Positions 12,656-24,291 of a stretch of DNA of 64,000 nucleotides are shown one piece after another. Under the pieces are notes generated by a model. The model saw only the letters and a list, made by a program, of their open reading frames with translations. It made no database searches and was not told where the DNA came from. Source of the DNA: Rhabditoides inermis (Eukaryota; Nematoda; Chromadorea; Rhabditida; Rhabditidae); contig CAWZYM010000197.1 in NCBI GenBank assembly GCA_963966185.1, positions 337,501 to 401,500 of the forward strand. Reading direction: 5' to 3'. A program made the translations under genes and the position numbers. Every line of letters starts with the position of its first letter. Position 1 is the first letter of the stretch.

Positions 12656-15600
12656 CTTCAAACTTTTAGGGGACTTTAATACAATTGTTCAAGGCGTTTG
12701 GCGTGCATGGCGCTGATGATGTCCTGTACAACGGCAGTCCGGCCGAGTTTTCGGCAGCCGCATTCGAGAGATTCAATGCGTGGCTCCGTCGAACACTGAC
12801 TCGAGGAAATACGCGAGGCGCACACAAAGCAGCTATGCAACGGTATAAGATTTATGTAGTCAAAACATGTCTTGAATAAATATGTTATTTTGATTATTAC
12901 ATACATCCCAGGGTCGCTGCAATAACAGCGATTTTGCCGGAACTGTTTTGGCGTGCTCGTACGAACCACATCTTTGCTGAATTGATCTCGGACATGTTCC
13001 CCCGCGCGCTTCCTGTCATGCTCAAAGGGCATCGCATCAACTGCATTTCGAAGGTATGGTGGATTAAAAAAAACTATTTCATTTTTAAGTATTTTAATAT
13101 TAATTATGTTTCATGTGGATCCCAATGACTCTTTCTAACGGGGCGAGAAGGGTGCGGCAGGAGATGCACTTATCGCCTCGCTATCGTCTCCTCCATACAA
13201 CTGCAACACATTCTGGTACGTCTAGAAGGAAATATTTAAATTTCATTTTATTACAAAAAAGACGGTGTTCACGAGTTCATCTCTTTTATTTCGGGAAGGT
13301 GGGGCGTTGGGGAAAAGCAGAGTAGTCCTTTAGGCTACTGTTTCAGGAGCAGAATGAAGATCCGCGATAAGATCTACACGGGGCAGGATGTATGGACACG
13401 CCCTTTGAACACGCAGAGTCATTCTGTTATGTACAGTTATGAAGAGAGAGAGGTGAGGGGTACTGTACAGTTATGAAGAGAGAGGTGAGGGGGAGTACTG
13501 TACGTTTAGTTATGAATAGTGTGTGGTGTCCATGTATGTAGAATTTTGATGGGTTTACGGGCTTTCGTGTCTGATTTCTCTGACGGACAGAATATTGCCC
13601 TTGAAATCATTTAGTAGCCATACATGGAGAGTGAAACATATTTGATATGTACCGTTGACCCGTTGACTATCATATCGTATCGTGAAATGTGGATAGTGGG
13701 ATACCGTTACCGTATACCGTATCGAATACCGTATACCTTACCGAAAATCGTAAACCTTACGGAATACCGTATACCTTGGCGAATACCGTATACCTTGCAG
13801 GAGAGCGAGCGCAACCAGGAGCTGCTGCTCGAGGCGATCGAGAAGGCGAAGCGGGAGGCGGAGCAGATGAGGAAGGCCCGCGTGTACAAGGTATGCATTG
13901 TTTGTTGTTCAAATCAAATCAAATGTTTATTCGGAATCGCTATCATGAATATGACACGTCTATAGAAAATCTTTGCATTGTTATTCTATTCTATTGATAC
14001 GTTGACGGATAGAGATTCGAGAATTGCCCATGCTCCGCTGGGGTGTTGAGCGAGGTCAGGGTGTACAAGGTAGGGATACGAATAAGTACTTTGGTACGAT
14101 CTCGGTCTCAGATTTGGATTCATGCTTACGTTGGAGTCTTTGAGGTCTTTGAGCTTGGAGCAGGTGAGAAAGGGTGTCTTGGAATGTTACTCTCACCACA
14201 AGCTCTTTTTTTTCTAGATCACTTTGTGTTGTAGGAAGTAGTAGTGGTAGAGAAGATTGGAGAATTGCTAATCTTTTCCTGTTTGAGTGATTGATGTTAC
14301 AATGAAACATGGATGTCGCGGTATTTATGATAGTATTTCATTGGTCATCTACGAAATCACTGATTGTGATCATTTCCGATATGGATGATTATTTGATTTG
14401 TTATTGGATTCCCGGATGCGTATTGCTCGCATTAAAGCCTTTGACGATTCGAGGTGGCATTGAAACATGAATGCTACAGTAGTTATGATAGATTAGTGCA
14501 TCATGTTCAGCACGAAATCACATTGTGATCTGATCTTATTTTGTTATTTTCATTTTTAGATAAATGTTTTGTTTTTAGCACGTGCTGGAGACGCCGTCGC
14601 TGGACGCAGAGGAGGAGGCGCGTCTGCTGGGAGTGGACGGGGAAGAGGAGGGGGAGAGGGTGATGAGGATGGTGAGGAGGGGGGAGGGAGTGAGAGAGAG
14701 AGAGAAGGAGAGAGAGAGAGGGTTAGAGAGGGGGGGAGGGAGAGGAGAGAGATGGAGAGGGAGGGAGGGAGGGAGAGAGGAAGAGAGAATTGATCGATAT
14801 CATCCCCACAGGTGGACCAGTTTGACCGTCAGCGTCGCAAGGACATGGAGGAGGTGGAGCGGGCTGCGCCGCCGAGGAAGGGGAGGGAGGCGAGGGAGAG
14901 CGGGCGGAGCAGGGCCGGCACGAGCGGGAGCGAGGGGAGCGGCAGGAGTACGGGGGTGGGTGGGGAGGGGGGAGATGGGATGGGGCGCCGAGTGTCCGCG
15001 ATCACTTTGGACGTGCGTGTATGGGGAGAGGAGAGAAGGGAAGAACGGTAGGGTAAGAGCAGAACGAGTGGGAGTGGGAGTGAGGGGAGCAGCGAGTTAT
15101 TTCCAAACTTGTGTACAAAATGGGGCATAACTGCGAGTTGGAATGTAGCTCAACTCTGATACAGAATCAGAGTACTCTAATGGGAGGAAGAATCCATGGT
15201 TATACATGTTCAGTTTTTTTCACTAGAAAACGGTTTATGGATTTTAATTTTGCCCAATTTCATATTTTGTTAATTATTATGAATAACAAAATAAATTTTC
15301 CAAATTTTTCGTAGAAGTCCAATAAACGGGTTTAAGAAGCTACCATCCAAAAATTGTAGAACAATATTCATCTGCTAAGGAGTTATTTCCGTTTATCGAT
15401 CAGATAATGATTACGACTTCAATGCGAATAAATCTAAATTACGAAGACGTCACGTACTCGTTTTTGCCTGAGGCTATTGGTACTCAATTTGGGAACAATT
15501 CAATCACATTTAGATCACTTTTCAAAATATGACGCGGTTACGGTAGTTGCTGCGCTGGTGGTTATCCTACATTACGTATGCAATTTCATCTCATTCACAC

Positions 15601-16268
15601 CGCTAACCGGTCTAGAAAGTAAAAAATGAACTAGCGAAACGCGTCTGGTATCTCAATTTATCAGTCGGGACTGTCACATCTCGTATTCCATTTTTCGTTT
15701 CGGCGGACCGCGAAAACGGGAGACCCACTATATAGGGTATCCCCCCGTTCACGGTACGGCAGCCATCTCGCCGCATATTTTCCAGATATCATTTTATCGC
15801 ATCTAATCGCGCTATCGGTCCGCGCAAGACCATTCGACCGCGCGATTCGCGCGCTTTGCGGTCTGATTTTAGGGAAATGAAGGTGATTTGCAATTCTAAT
15901 GAAGCATAGTTCTTCACCTTCCAGAGCTTATAACTCTTTCCGGAGTTGATGAATTTTTCCAATTTTTGGATATGTGGTGTGAATCCACAGTTTCAAGAGA
16001 AGTCTAGATTTCGATTTTTGAATTTTGATCTAGTTTTCTTGTTATCAAACGATAACCACATTTTTGAGTCTATTCAATAGGTGAAATCTAGAAAACTTAA
16101 TAACTCACTTCAAACCCATGCTACGAATATACGTCAAACAAGACATGTGGCCATTCTAATGGCCAGATCAACTATCAGATCAACTACATAATGCTAGACA
16201 AAAGTCGTGTAAAAAGAAGTTAATGTAATTACTGAAGTTGAAGGACGAATTGAATGAAACAGTTTTAG

Positions 16269-19200
16269 TGTGTTCTACAACATCACGACTTCCTTCATCG
16301 TCATGGACCAGGAACTTCTCGTACTCATGCTGGTTTCTACCCTAACTTTGTCAACAACTTGGAGACCCAAGCTGAGTTCAACCGCAACTTGCTGAACATC
16401 CAGCTCACTCTGGGCGCCGACGGCGTCGTATTTCAAGACCATTCTCGGTATGTGTTCATTTGCGGAGTCTTAAGTTCATAAAATTCAAAAATTTGATTGG
16501 TGGCGCATAATGTATGAGATCTGCATCATGTGGCCATTCTAATGACCAGATCAACTATCAGTAATCCATCAGTACATTCCAAACTGCGCCGCTTGCACGC
16601 GACCGGTGCTTAGACAGCCATGTCGCGCGAAAGGTGCGGAGATATTTGAACTGGAGAATTGGCGGGAACTTTAGAACTTTTCAATGTCCATATGTGTTTT
16701 TTCAATGAAAAAAGATGTTGCTAAGTCACTTGCTTTGTGGCACAACGTGTACGGGCGCCGCTGTAGCGCCCAGAAAGCAGGTTCAAATCTCATCTACAAC
16801 AAACTTTTTCATGTGTGTGAACGAGAGTTCATGAGTTGCAACAAAAAACAAGTCTTTAATCTTTTTTCAGAAGCGAGCTGTGGCCAGCCTACGTGTCCAT
16901 GGTTGACCTGCCACCCTCAGTCAGAAACAAGCAAATGAACATAACGGTGGTTGGCGCACTCAGCTGTGGTGGCTCTCCTCCTCATGACAAGTGGTTTCTT
17001 GTTCTCGACGAACTCGTGTCTTTCATCAGACAGTCTTGGAATGCTCCTTTTCCTGTGCACTATAGTGGACGCATCTACTACGCTCGTTTCTACATCACAA
17101 ACGTCACATTGGATGCTCCCGTATGTTCTTTTTGTGTAATTGTAGAAAGTGGGAGGGGAAGGCATGTGTGAATGAGTACGTTCAATATTCTATAGTGACT
17201 TGTGTGTTTCCTTTTATGACTGAAATATCCAGTTACTGGATATGAAATGCGCTCATTGCTGTCTGGAAAAATGACGGGTTGCATGTCATATGGGAAAATG
17301 GGCATATAATTTTTCAGGGAGATAGTTGGGGGCATTGCACATTTGACTACAGAAATGAAGATACTTATTTTCCGTGGATTTCGTGCCCTTCCAATCGCGC
17401 GTAGAAATGAGCATGCGCTATCAGAATTGCAGTCTTCGAGATCAAATTCACCGACTGCCCGGTGTGTGCTCCCGCACGGAAAATAAGTATCTTCATTTCT
17501 GTAGTAAAAATCACAGAGGCAGAGGCCCCAACTATCTGCCTGAATAAAACTATAGGTATCAACTAATATGTCTTTGTATTCGGCCTAAATATGAGTAGAC
17601 TTTCAGGCGCAGGCGAACGTTTACAACATGACACAGTTCAATGGCGGGTTTGCATGCGGACGGTGTGTGCATCCTGGTATCTCTCCTCCAGCAGGTACAA
17701 GAGGTCCCAGAACGTATGGGCCGTTGAACCCGCCACCCCACGAGCGGACTGTCGGAGGACCAGAGTGCGTCATCACGGCATCTACAGCCAACCCGCCTCA
17801 TTCTGGATTCAAAGGTGATTTTTCTTCCGACTCTTTGTATTATCTGGGTTACAGGACCATCGTTCTGGACCGAGCACTTTCCATCTCCGCTCCTGCGCGT
17901 GGATTCTCTGCACGTTCTCGACGAAGGAATCGCACTCGACTACTTGAGAGTTACGTTCCAAAAATTTCTTATTGCCATTTGGGGGAAAATGAACATTTTG
18001 ATTTCACTCTATTATTATGGGAACGTGGTGAACAACTATGACTACAACTATATATTAGTGCGGCAGCATGATGATATTGTCAATAAGTTTATTTATTAGT
18101 TTAAAACAAGTTTCCTTTATTTTAGATGTGTTCTCTTCCAAGTCGCGCAAGCCGGAGGTGAAGGTGTCTGCGCGAAACCTCGACGCGTTAAACTTCTCAT
18201 TGAGTCAAGTCGAATACCACACGTACGAGAAGGCGATGGGACTGGAAAACGTGGAGGCACTGGGGAATGCTTCTGGATCGGAAAAGTTGATGGTACAAAT
18301 AGCATTTTTGATTTGTCATTTTTTTTGACATTTTTGAGTGTTGCGAAGCTGGAAATTGTTTCGGTTGAGTTTTGTATAATTCGGTCCATTTTAAAAGATA
18401 TAAAATGAACATGTACGAAATTACCAAGTATCTCTCTCTTTGTAAATGGGATTCTATTCTTTCAATTGAGACCACGTAGGGCGCAATTATCGCGATCCAC
18501 AAAAAACGCAACCTAAAAAAAGCAATCAAAATGCAAAAAATGCAATTTGGAAATGCAACCCAATTATATTTTTTGGCGCAACTCAACATTCTGCTTCTGA
18601 ACGGAGTTACTAAAAAAATCCACTGTAGTTATTTGTAATTTTGTTTGTTCGTTTTCAGACTATGCAGGTGGCGGTTTCCTCTGCCGTGGCCAACGGTTAC
18701 GTGGACAACCTGCGTGGATGTGTGCTACTCGTGGCTGTTCTACTCATAAGTCGATGGCTGGACTCCTACAACCTTGACACTGGAGAGTTCTTTCTCACAT
18801 TATAACTGGCAGTTTTTAATGCATCTACTTCAGCCGTGGTGTAGTGGTGCGGGGGGAGGGTGCGGTGTGGTAGTGCGATTTCCTAATGACTGTGAACTCC
18901 TTGTTTCAGATCGGTGTCAGTGGTTGCACCAACAGATGAGAAAAGTCTATGTCGAACACGCTGACTTCTTCGGGCAGTCTACGTTTAAGATGCATGTGAG
19001 TATTGGAATGTGTATTATGTTTACAGACGAAATTCTTTAAAGCAACAGAGGCGCTTAGTTTTTGACTTTGGTTTATGGCTTGACCCATAGAAACACGAAA
19101 TAATCAAAGAAAACGCTAAAGAACGGCGGAAGAACGGCGTGAACCATACTATGCTGGTTCGATTCCCGCCACGTGCAAACATTTTTGCCAAGTCTTCATA

Positions 19201-21699
19201 AGTGAATTTCGATGAACCTTGGTAACGCTAAACGCCCCTGTGCCTTTAACGCGCTCCATGTAAGCTCCGGTCAACGGGTGGCACTAGAGTTATTACTGCC
19301 ATTGGAATGCGCTGCACGTGTCAGAATGCCACTCTAATTTCCGATAGTTCGTTCCGATAAATGATTTCCGATAGATGGTTGCGATAGTTCGTTGTGGAGG
19401 TCGAAGTTCGTTTGTTTGTAGATCCGGGTTTTTAAAGTTATGTACTTTTTAAGTTATGTACTAGGAACCACAATGACATTTTCAGATTTTTAAATATGAT
19501 ATAGCATTTAGTTCATTAATGTAGTTCAATTCAAGCTGATTTCAAAAACATATAATGTTCATAGGGTTCACCGTTCACATTGCGCTCAAATTCCGCGCGG
19601 CGCGCGCACTCGAGCGCGCGCTCACACAGGGAAAAAACGCCAGAGGGCGGCTAGATCATAAGCACTTATGACGTCATCGATAGTTACATTAAGAATATAC
19701 TTGTTTATAATAGCAGAGATACGCTTTGTTTGACTGTATTCGATAAGTACTTGAAGAAAACGTTTCTTACGACATCATTTTTCATTATTCATTTTGGGCA
19801 ATGGCGGCTAGATCAAAAAAAATGTGACGTCATCATATCACTCTTCATAGAATTTCACTTACAGCTAGGGATCACAACGTGAGATGTAGAGAGTGAGGCG
19901 AAATCATGTAACATATTATCACTGGACGCATGATGTGCTCTAATTAGCATAGAACGATTCGCCCTTTCGCGCTGATTCTAACGATATTTTATTTATGGGA
20001 TCATGTACCCTGTAAAGTGGTGAAAATCGATAAAAAGTGATATGATGACGTCATATTTCTTTGATCTAGCCGCCATTGCCCAAAACGAGTAATGAAAAAT
20101 GATGTTATAATAGACGTATTTCATCAAGTACTGATCGATTACAATCAAACAAAGCGTATTGCTACTATGTTAAACGAATATATTCATAATTTAACTATCA
20201 ATGACGTCATAAGTGTTTTGATCTAGCCGCCCTCTGTCGCATTTTCCCTATGTGAGCGCGCGCTCGGGTGCGCGCGCCGCGCGGAATTTGAGCGCAATGT
20301 GAACGATGAACCCTATGAACATTATATATTTTTGAAATCAGCTTGAAATGAACTACATTAACGAACCAATTGCTATACCATATCCAAACATCTGAAAATA
20401 TCATTGTGGTCCCTACTTACAGCGTACATGAATTCATAAACTTTACAGCGTACATGATCCCATAAATAAAATATCGTCGGAATTAGCGCGAAAAGGTGAA
20501 TCGTTATATGATAATTAGTTATATGCATTATGTGTCCAGTGAGATTCCGCCTCACTCTCTACATCTCACTTTGTGGTCCCTAGTTATGTACTTCAAACTT
20601 TTAGGGGACTTTAATACAATTGTTCAAGGCGTTTGGCGTGCATGGCGCTGATGATGTCCTGTACAACGGCAGTCCGGCCGAGTTTTCGGCAGCCGCATTC
20701 GAGAGATTCAATGCGTGGCTCCGTCGAACACTGACTCGAGGAAATACGCGAGGCGCACACAAAGCAGCTATGCAACGGTATAAGATTTATGTAGTCAAAA
20801 CATGTCTTGAATAAATATGTTATTTTGATTATTACATACATCCCAGGGTCGCTGCAATAACAGCGATTTTGCCGGAACTGTTTTGGCGTGCTCGTACGAA
20901 CCACATCTTTGCTGAATTGATCTCGGACATGTTCCCCCGCGCGCTTCCTGTCATGCTCAAAGGGCATCGCATCAACTGCATTTCGAAGGTATGGTGGATT
21001 AAAAAAAACTATTTCATTTTTAAGTATTTTAATATTAATTATGTTTCATGTGGATCCCAATGACTCTTTCTAACGGGGCGAGAAGGGTGCGGCAGGAGAT
21101 GCACTTATCGCCTCGCTATCGTCTCCTCCATACAACTGCAACACATTCTGGTACGTCTAGAAGGAAATATTTAAATTTCATTTTATTACAAAAAAGACGG
21201 TGTTCACGAGTTCATCTCTTTTATTTCGGGAAGGTGGGGCGTTGGGGAAAAGCAGAGTAGTCCTTTAGGCTACTGTTTCAGGAGCAGAATGAAGATCCGC
21301 GATAAGATCTACACGGGGCAGGATGTATGGACACGCCCTTTGAACACGCAGAGTCATTCTGTTATTGTCAATGAGAATGGCAATCTGCGACTCGGACTCA
21401 TCCAAGGGTTCGGTGTCGGCGGTAATGACCAGTTTGTCCGCACCAAGGTCATATCGTTGCGAGAGGGATTCTCGGACCTCTCTTTGCGAGTGGCGGCGAA
21501 CGCTGATCAGCAGACTCAGACGTGGCTCCAGGAACTATTGGAGGAGAACATGTTCTACTTCGAGTTGCAACCCGACCCAACGGGGCAGGAGAGAACTGTA
21601 ACATTACCTGTCAGTGCGATCGTCGGACCAGCTGTGATCGTTGAACTATCCCACGTCACTTTCGTCCTGAACATGCTAAAGCAAAACTACTGTCGATAG
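16269..21699 (+). CDS. CACTA/EnSpm-superfamily transposase-like protein (unit 2, 3'-complete)
   Basis: The protein resembles animal transposases of the CACTA/EnSpm (Tnp2-like) superfamily, which cut and paste DNA with a DDE-type nuclease fold. Visible hallmarks in order are a TDG-like LGADGVVF segment (candidate first acidic residue), LWPAYVSMVDLPPSVR, the segment NVYNMTQFNGGFACGRCVHP with its CxxC pair, and VDSLHVLDEGIALDYLR, matching the family's D-x-x-H block. Later exons give AAAFERFNAWLRRTLTRG and, near the end, WSRMKIRDKIYTGQDVWTR. First exons seen are 16,269-16,447, 16,871-17,120 and 17,607-17,814; the last exon ends at a TAG, 21,697-21,699. The true start was not found; a TATA box near 15,725 suggests it lies just upstream. 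I could not find CACTA-type terminal repeats, so autonomy is unproven. Some internal exon joins remain uncertain. Confidence 0.7.
17347..17504. mobile_element. Mariner-like MITE (unit 2 copy)
   Basis: Duplicate of the 158-bp element at 9413-9570, carried by the tandem duplication and not an independent insertion. Both 30-base arms are intact. Confidence 0.6.
19455..20590. repeat. Large fold-back element, unit 2 copy
   Basis: Exact duplicate of the fold-back element in unit 1 (11,520-12,655), offset by 7,935 bases. Confidence 0.6.
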
Positions 21700-21948
21700 A
21701 GAACAAAGTGACCATTCATTGTATATATTTGGATTCTATTTCTGTCTGTAGTGTATTGTTTCTTGTAGTGCACAAATCTGTTGTGTAGATAAGCTGCACT
21801 ATTCACACCAATTAACACCAAATTTTTTTTGCGTATATATGTGTTCTTATTGTATTTTATATCGATTTGTTTCATATATTGTGTCCATATAGTTATGAAA
21901 TGAGCGACCAGCAGTACTTCGATGGTTATGTTCCTTCCCAACACTCAG
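21700..21948 (+). other. Transposase 3' flank and junction with truncated ELL
   Basis: No full gene here. Positions 21,900-21,948 can be read as MSDQQYFDGYVPSQHS before meeting the ELL homology at 21,946-21,949 (shared CAGCTGAAG). This may be the start of another gene cut by the rearrangement, or chance. The rest is AT-rich and unremarkable. Confidence 0.35.
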
Positions 21949-23510
21949 CTGAAGCCGTCGCTGTGCTCGCAGATTGATCCCCGATGGCAGTGGTTCACCA
22001 CCGACGAGAAGGCGCTTGTCAGTCCGCAGCCTCATTCACATGCCCTCCCCCCGCCAGATCAGAGATCAGTGGCATTAGCATGTCTCGAATCGTGTTGTTT
22101 TTTTTTTGCGGCGAGTGTGGCACGACCTTGCTCATTTCTCGCGTTTTGCAGGTGCGCCGGCTGCAGTGTGCTGGCTCGGCCAACTTTGCCCCCACGCGCA
22201 AGAGTGGCATGCAAGCTATGCAGGCGCCGTCGCAGTCGCTCGGCGGCGGATCCGCCACCCACTCGCCCGAGAGTGAGTAGTCGCGCATCCCCCTGTGGCA
22301 GTGGGTGTACTCATGGCATGCGTCTAGATGTGCCCACGCCTCCCGACACTCGTGTGCAGCTGAGCGGAGGAGGGATGATCGCCGCTGGCCGGCGCGTCTC
22401 GCCCAAGATGCCCCTCTCTCAGCAGCAGCAGCTCAGGCAGCCCACACCCAAGAAGGACGTGGTTGGGATGGTGAGTGTTGTTGCAGCGATGGTGGGAGTG
22501 TCGGGCGGCGGCGGGCAGAAGAGGAAGGCGCACGCGCCGCCGTTGGCCGCGGCGGCGACGGCGTCGGCCGGTCGCGAGGAGAGCGCGCGCGGCAAGAGTC
22601 GGCCAGTCCGCCCGAGGACCCCACCACACACACCAGCTCCGCCACACAGCACTCGACTGCTGGCATGCTGCACCACTCGCTGCCGCCGCCCGCCATCCAG
22701 GTGAGTGGGGCGGCAAGGTGTACTGTATGATACGGGGTGCTGTATTGTATTATATAGTTGGTACTTGTAGGTGTGCAAGTCTCGCGGCGGTGGTTCGTCG
22801 ACGTCGTCGTCTCGCCAGTCGTCTCCGTCGCGGACGCCGCTCGCGTCGCCGCCGCAGCCGTCGCACGACTGGAACAAGATGTTCTCCGAGGTGAGGAGGG
22901 AGAGGGAGGCAGGGAGTGATGGTGGTTGCGTTGGCAGGTGACTACCATCTGGGAGGCGGACCGCTACTTCCAAATGTTCCACAAGGACTACCCCGAGTAC
23001 ATGACGTGCTTTAACCGACTACAGCAGATTGCCGCCGAGTTTAGACAGTTTGAGCGCCAGCTCAACGCCGCCGATCGAGGAACCAAGGACTATGCCAAGG
23101 TGAGCAGCTTCTATTGGTTCTTGCCTGCACGAACTTTGCGCCATTGCCTATTGACTCGAAATGATGCGATTATCACTATATCTTTCAGCTTATCTTATCA
23201 AATTTCAGGTCCGCTTTCTTTTCTGCAGTTTTTTTGTGCAGCGATTCGGAAAATGCCGGGGTGTCTGGAATACAATTGGGGGAAAGAGAGTGTTTGTGGA
23301 ATGGGATTTATGAATGTGTTCTTTCAGATTGAGCGCTCTATACAGCGAAGGTATGAGAAGGACAACGAATTGCTCAAGGTGGGTTGCGTTGTGGTTGTCT
23401 CATGTTTACTCACTGTGGTTGTTTAGACGCGTCAACGCCACGCGGATCTGCGCTGCAAGCTAGATGTGCTGAAGCGCCGACTGGCTGCGTGGGAGAGATC
23501 GCAGTCGTAG
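21949..23510 (+). pseudogene. 5'-truncated ELL (RNA Pol II elongation factor) copy, block 1
   Basis: This is the block 1 copy of the ELL gene at 48,562-50,530. Homology begins at 21,946-21,949, inside the third exon of the intact copy, so the first winged-helix exons are gone; the transposase gene occupies that place. Exons resembling 21,949-22,017, 22,152-22,272 and one from 22,328 remain, and the last exon ends at TAG 23,508-23,510. An intron plus exon ends present in block 2 (GTCAGTCCCCTCCAGCAG through GATATTCTGGAC) is missing near 22,460. A single base is lost in the GAGGAGAAGCGCGCG segment (here GAGGAGAGCGCGCG), shifting the frame. A 9-bp in-frame loss removes three residues in RRYAHYEKD. 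The C-terminal ELL/occludin domain is still readable (IWEADRYFQMFHKDYPEY). Most likely a decaying pseudogene. Confidence 0.75.
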
Positions 23511-24291
23511 GCTCGCAGGCCTACCGAAGTCGCGCGCCCTGTGTGCGGACATCTCCGACCCGGCCTCCTCAGGCGTGTCTACACACAACCACCCACTCAG
23601 TCCCTTCCTCTCTTTGCCTCCCCTGTGCCCTCTCGCCCCTTTTCTCCTCTCTTTCCACTCCTTCCTAGTTAGTCGATACGGGTGCTACAACTGTGTATTT
23701 ATTCTGTAAAAATTCCAAAAAAAGTGCTGCATATATATATAGTTGAGCCCTGTGAGCGAGTGTCCCGTCCCATTCTTCTTGTGTTGTCGGCATTGCCATT
23801 TTCTCCCACCCCTGACCCTTTCTTTCCCACCCGCCTCTCCGAGTTGCTTGCTAATATTTCATAGACCCTTTTATATAATTGCATATATGTGTGTTATGTG
23901 AGTAATTGGCCGAATCGGCCCGTTGTTTGTGATACCGTAACACGTGATATTTGTATTTCCTCTCCGTTTCCTCTCTTGGCTCCCTCCTTTTGCTCACCCC
24001 ACTCCCATTACACATTCATATCAGTCGATTCTATCGGGCCGTGCGCAATTCGTACTCAGTTCAAGAGAGATAAATGCGTTGATTCTTGGAACGGAGTGTT
24101 TGAATGAGTTTGAGGTGAATATTCCAGCACATGCGTGTTACTTGTTGTGAAAAATTACGGGAAAGGGGTTTGCTTGGACTGTGATTTGCACGTCTGATAT
24201 TTACGCATGCGCGTGACAAATTGCAGAAGCGGTCAGAAACAGTCTCGTCTGTCGGGTCGGGGAAGGCGGGGGCAGTCATTTGCGCGGCGCT
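23511..24291. other. 3' flank of ELL copy, upstream of gene X1
   Basis: Non-coding. Conserved with block 2 (50,531 to about 51,179), including a pyrimidine-rich stretch and a TATATATA near 23,735. Homology to block 2 stops near 24,149, after GTGTTACTTGTTGT. No exon was accepted here. Confidence 0.6.

Larger units (their letters stand above)
5497..13430. repeat. 7,934-bp tandem duplication, unit 1
   Basis: Unit 1 runs from intron 7 of the coiled-coil gene to within the last exon of the transposase gene. Unit 2 (13,431-21,365) follows directly. The junction is visible at 13,430/13,431, where the transposase reading is cut and the coiled-coil intron sequence beginning GTACAGTTATGAAG restarts. 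Only one base of micro-homology (T) is shared at the junction. The only difference I found between units is one extra T in a homopolymer (near 10,386 and 18,321). Confidence 0.95.
8335..13430 (+). pseudogene. CACTA/EnSpm-like transposase gene, truncated copy (unit 1)
   Basis: This is the same gene as the unit 2 copy, cut inside its last exon by the duplication junction at 13,430. Recognisable exons include 8335-8513 (ending near LTLGADGVVFQDH), 8937-9186 (SELWPAYVSMVDLPPSVRNK), 9673-9880 (NVYNMTQFNGGFACGRCVHP) and one from 9921 (VDSLHVLDEGIALDYLR). After 13,430 the reading runs into coiled-coil intron sequence, so the C-terminal part of about 110 residues is missing. A chimeric transcript from transposase into coiled-coil exons 8-10 is possible in principle but is not supported by any splice signal I could verify. 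The missing terminal part makes function unlikely. Confidence 0.75.
13431..21365. repeat. 7,935-bp tandem duplication, unit 2
   Basis: Second unit of the tandem duplication, offset by 7,934 bases and then 7,935 after the T-run difference. It repeats coiled-coil exons 8 (13,801-13,890), 9 (14,579-14,671) and 10 (from 14,812) and all transposase exons seen in unit 1. It then continues past the unit 1 breakpoint into the true 3' end of the transposase gene. The near absence of divergence implies a very recent event or an assembly artefact. Confidence 0.95.
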
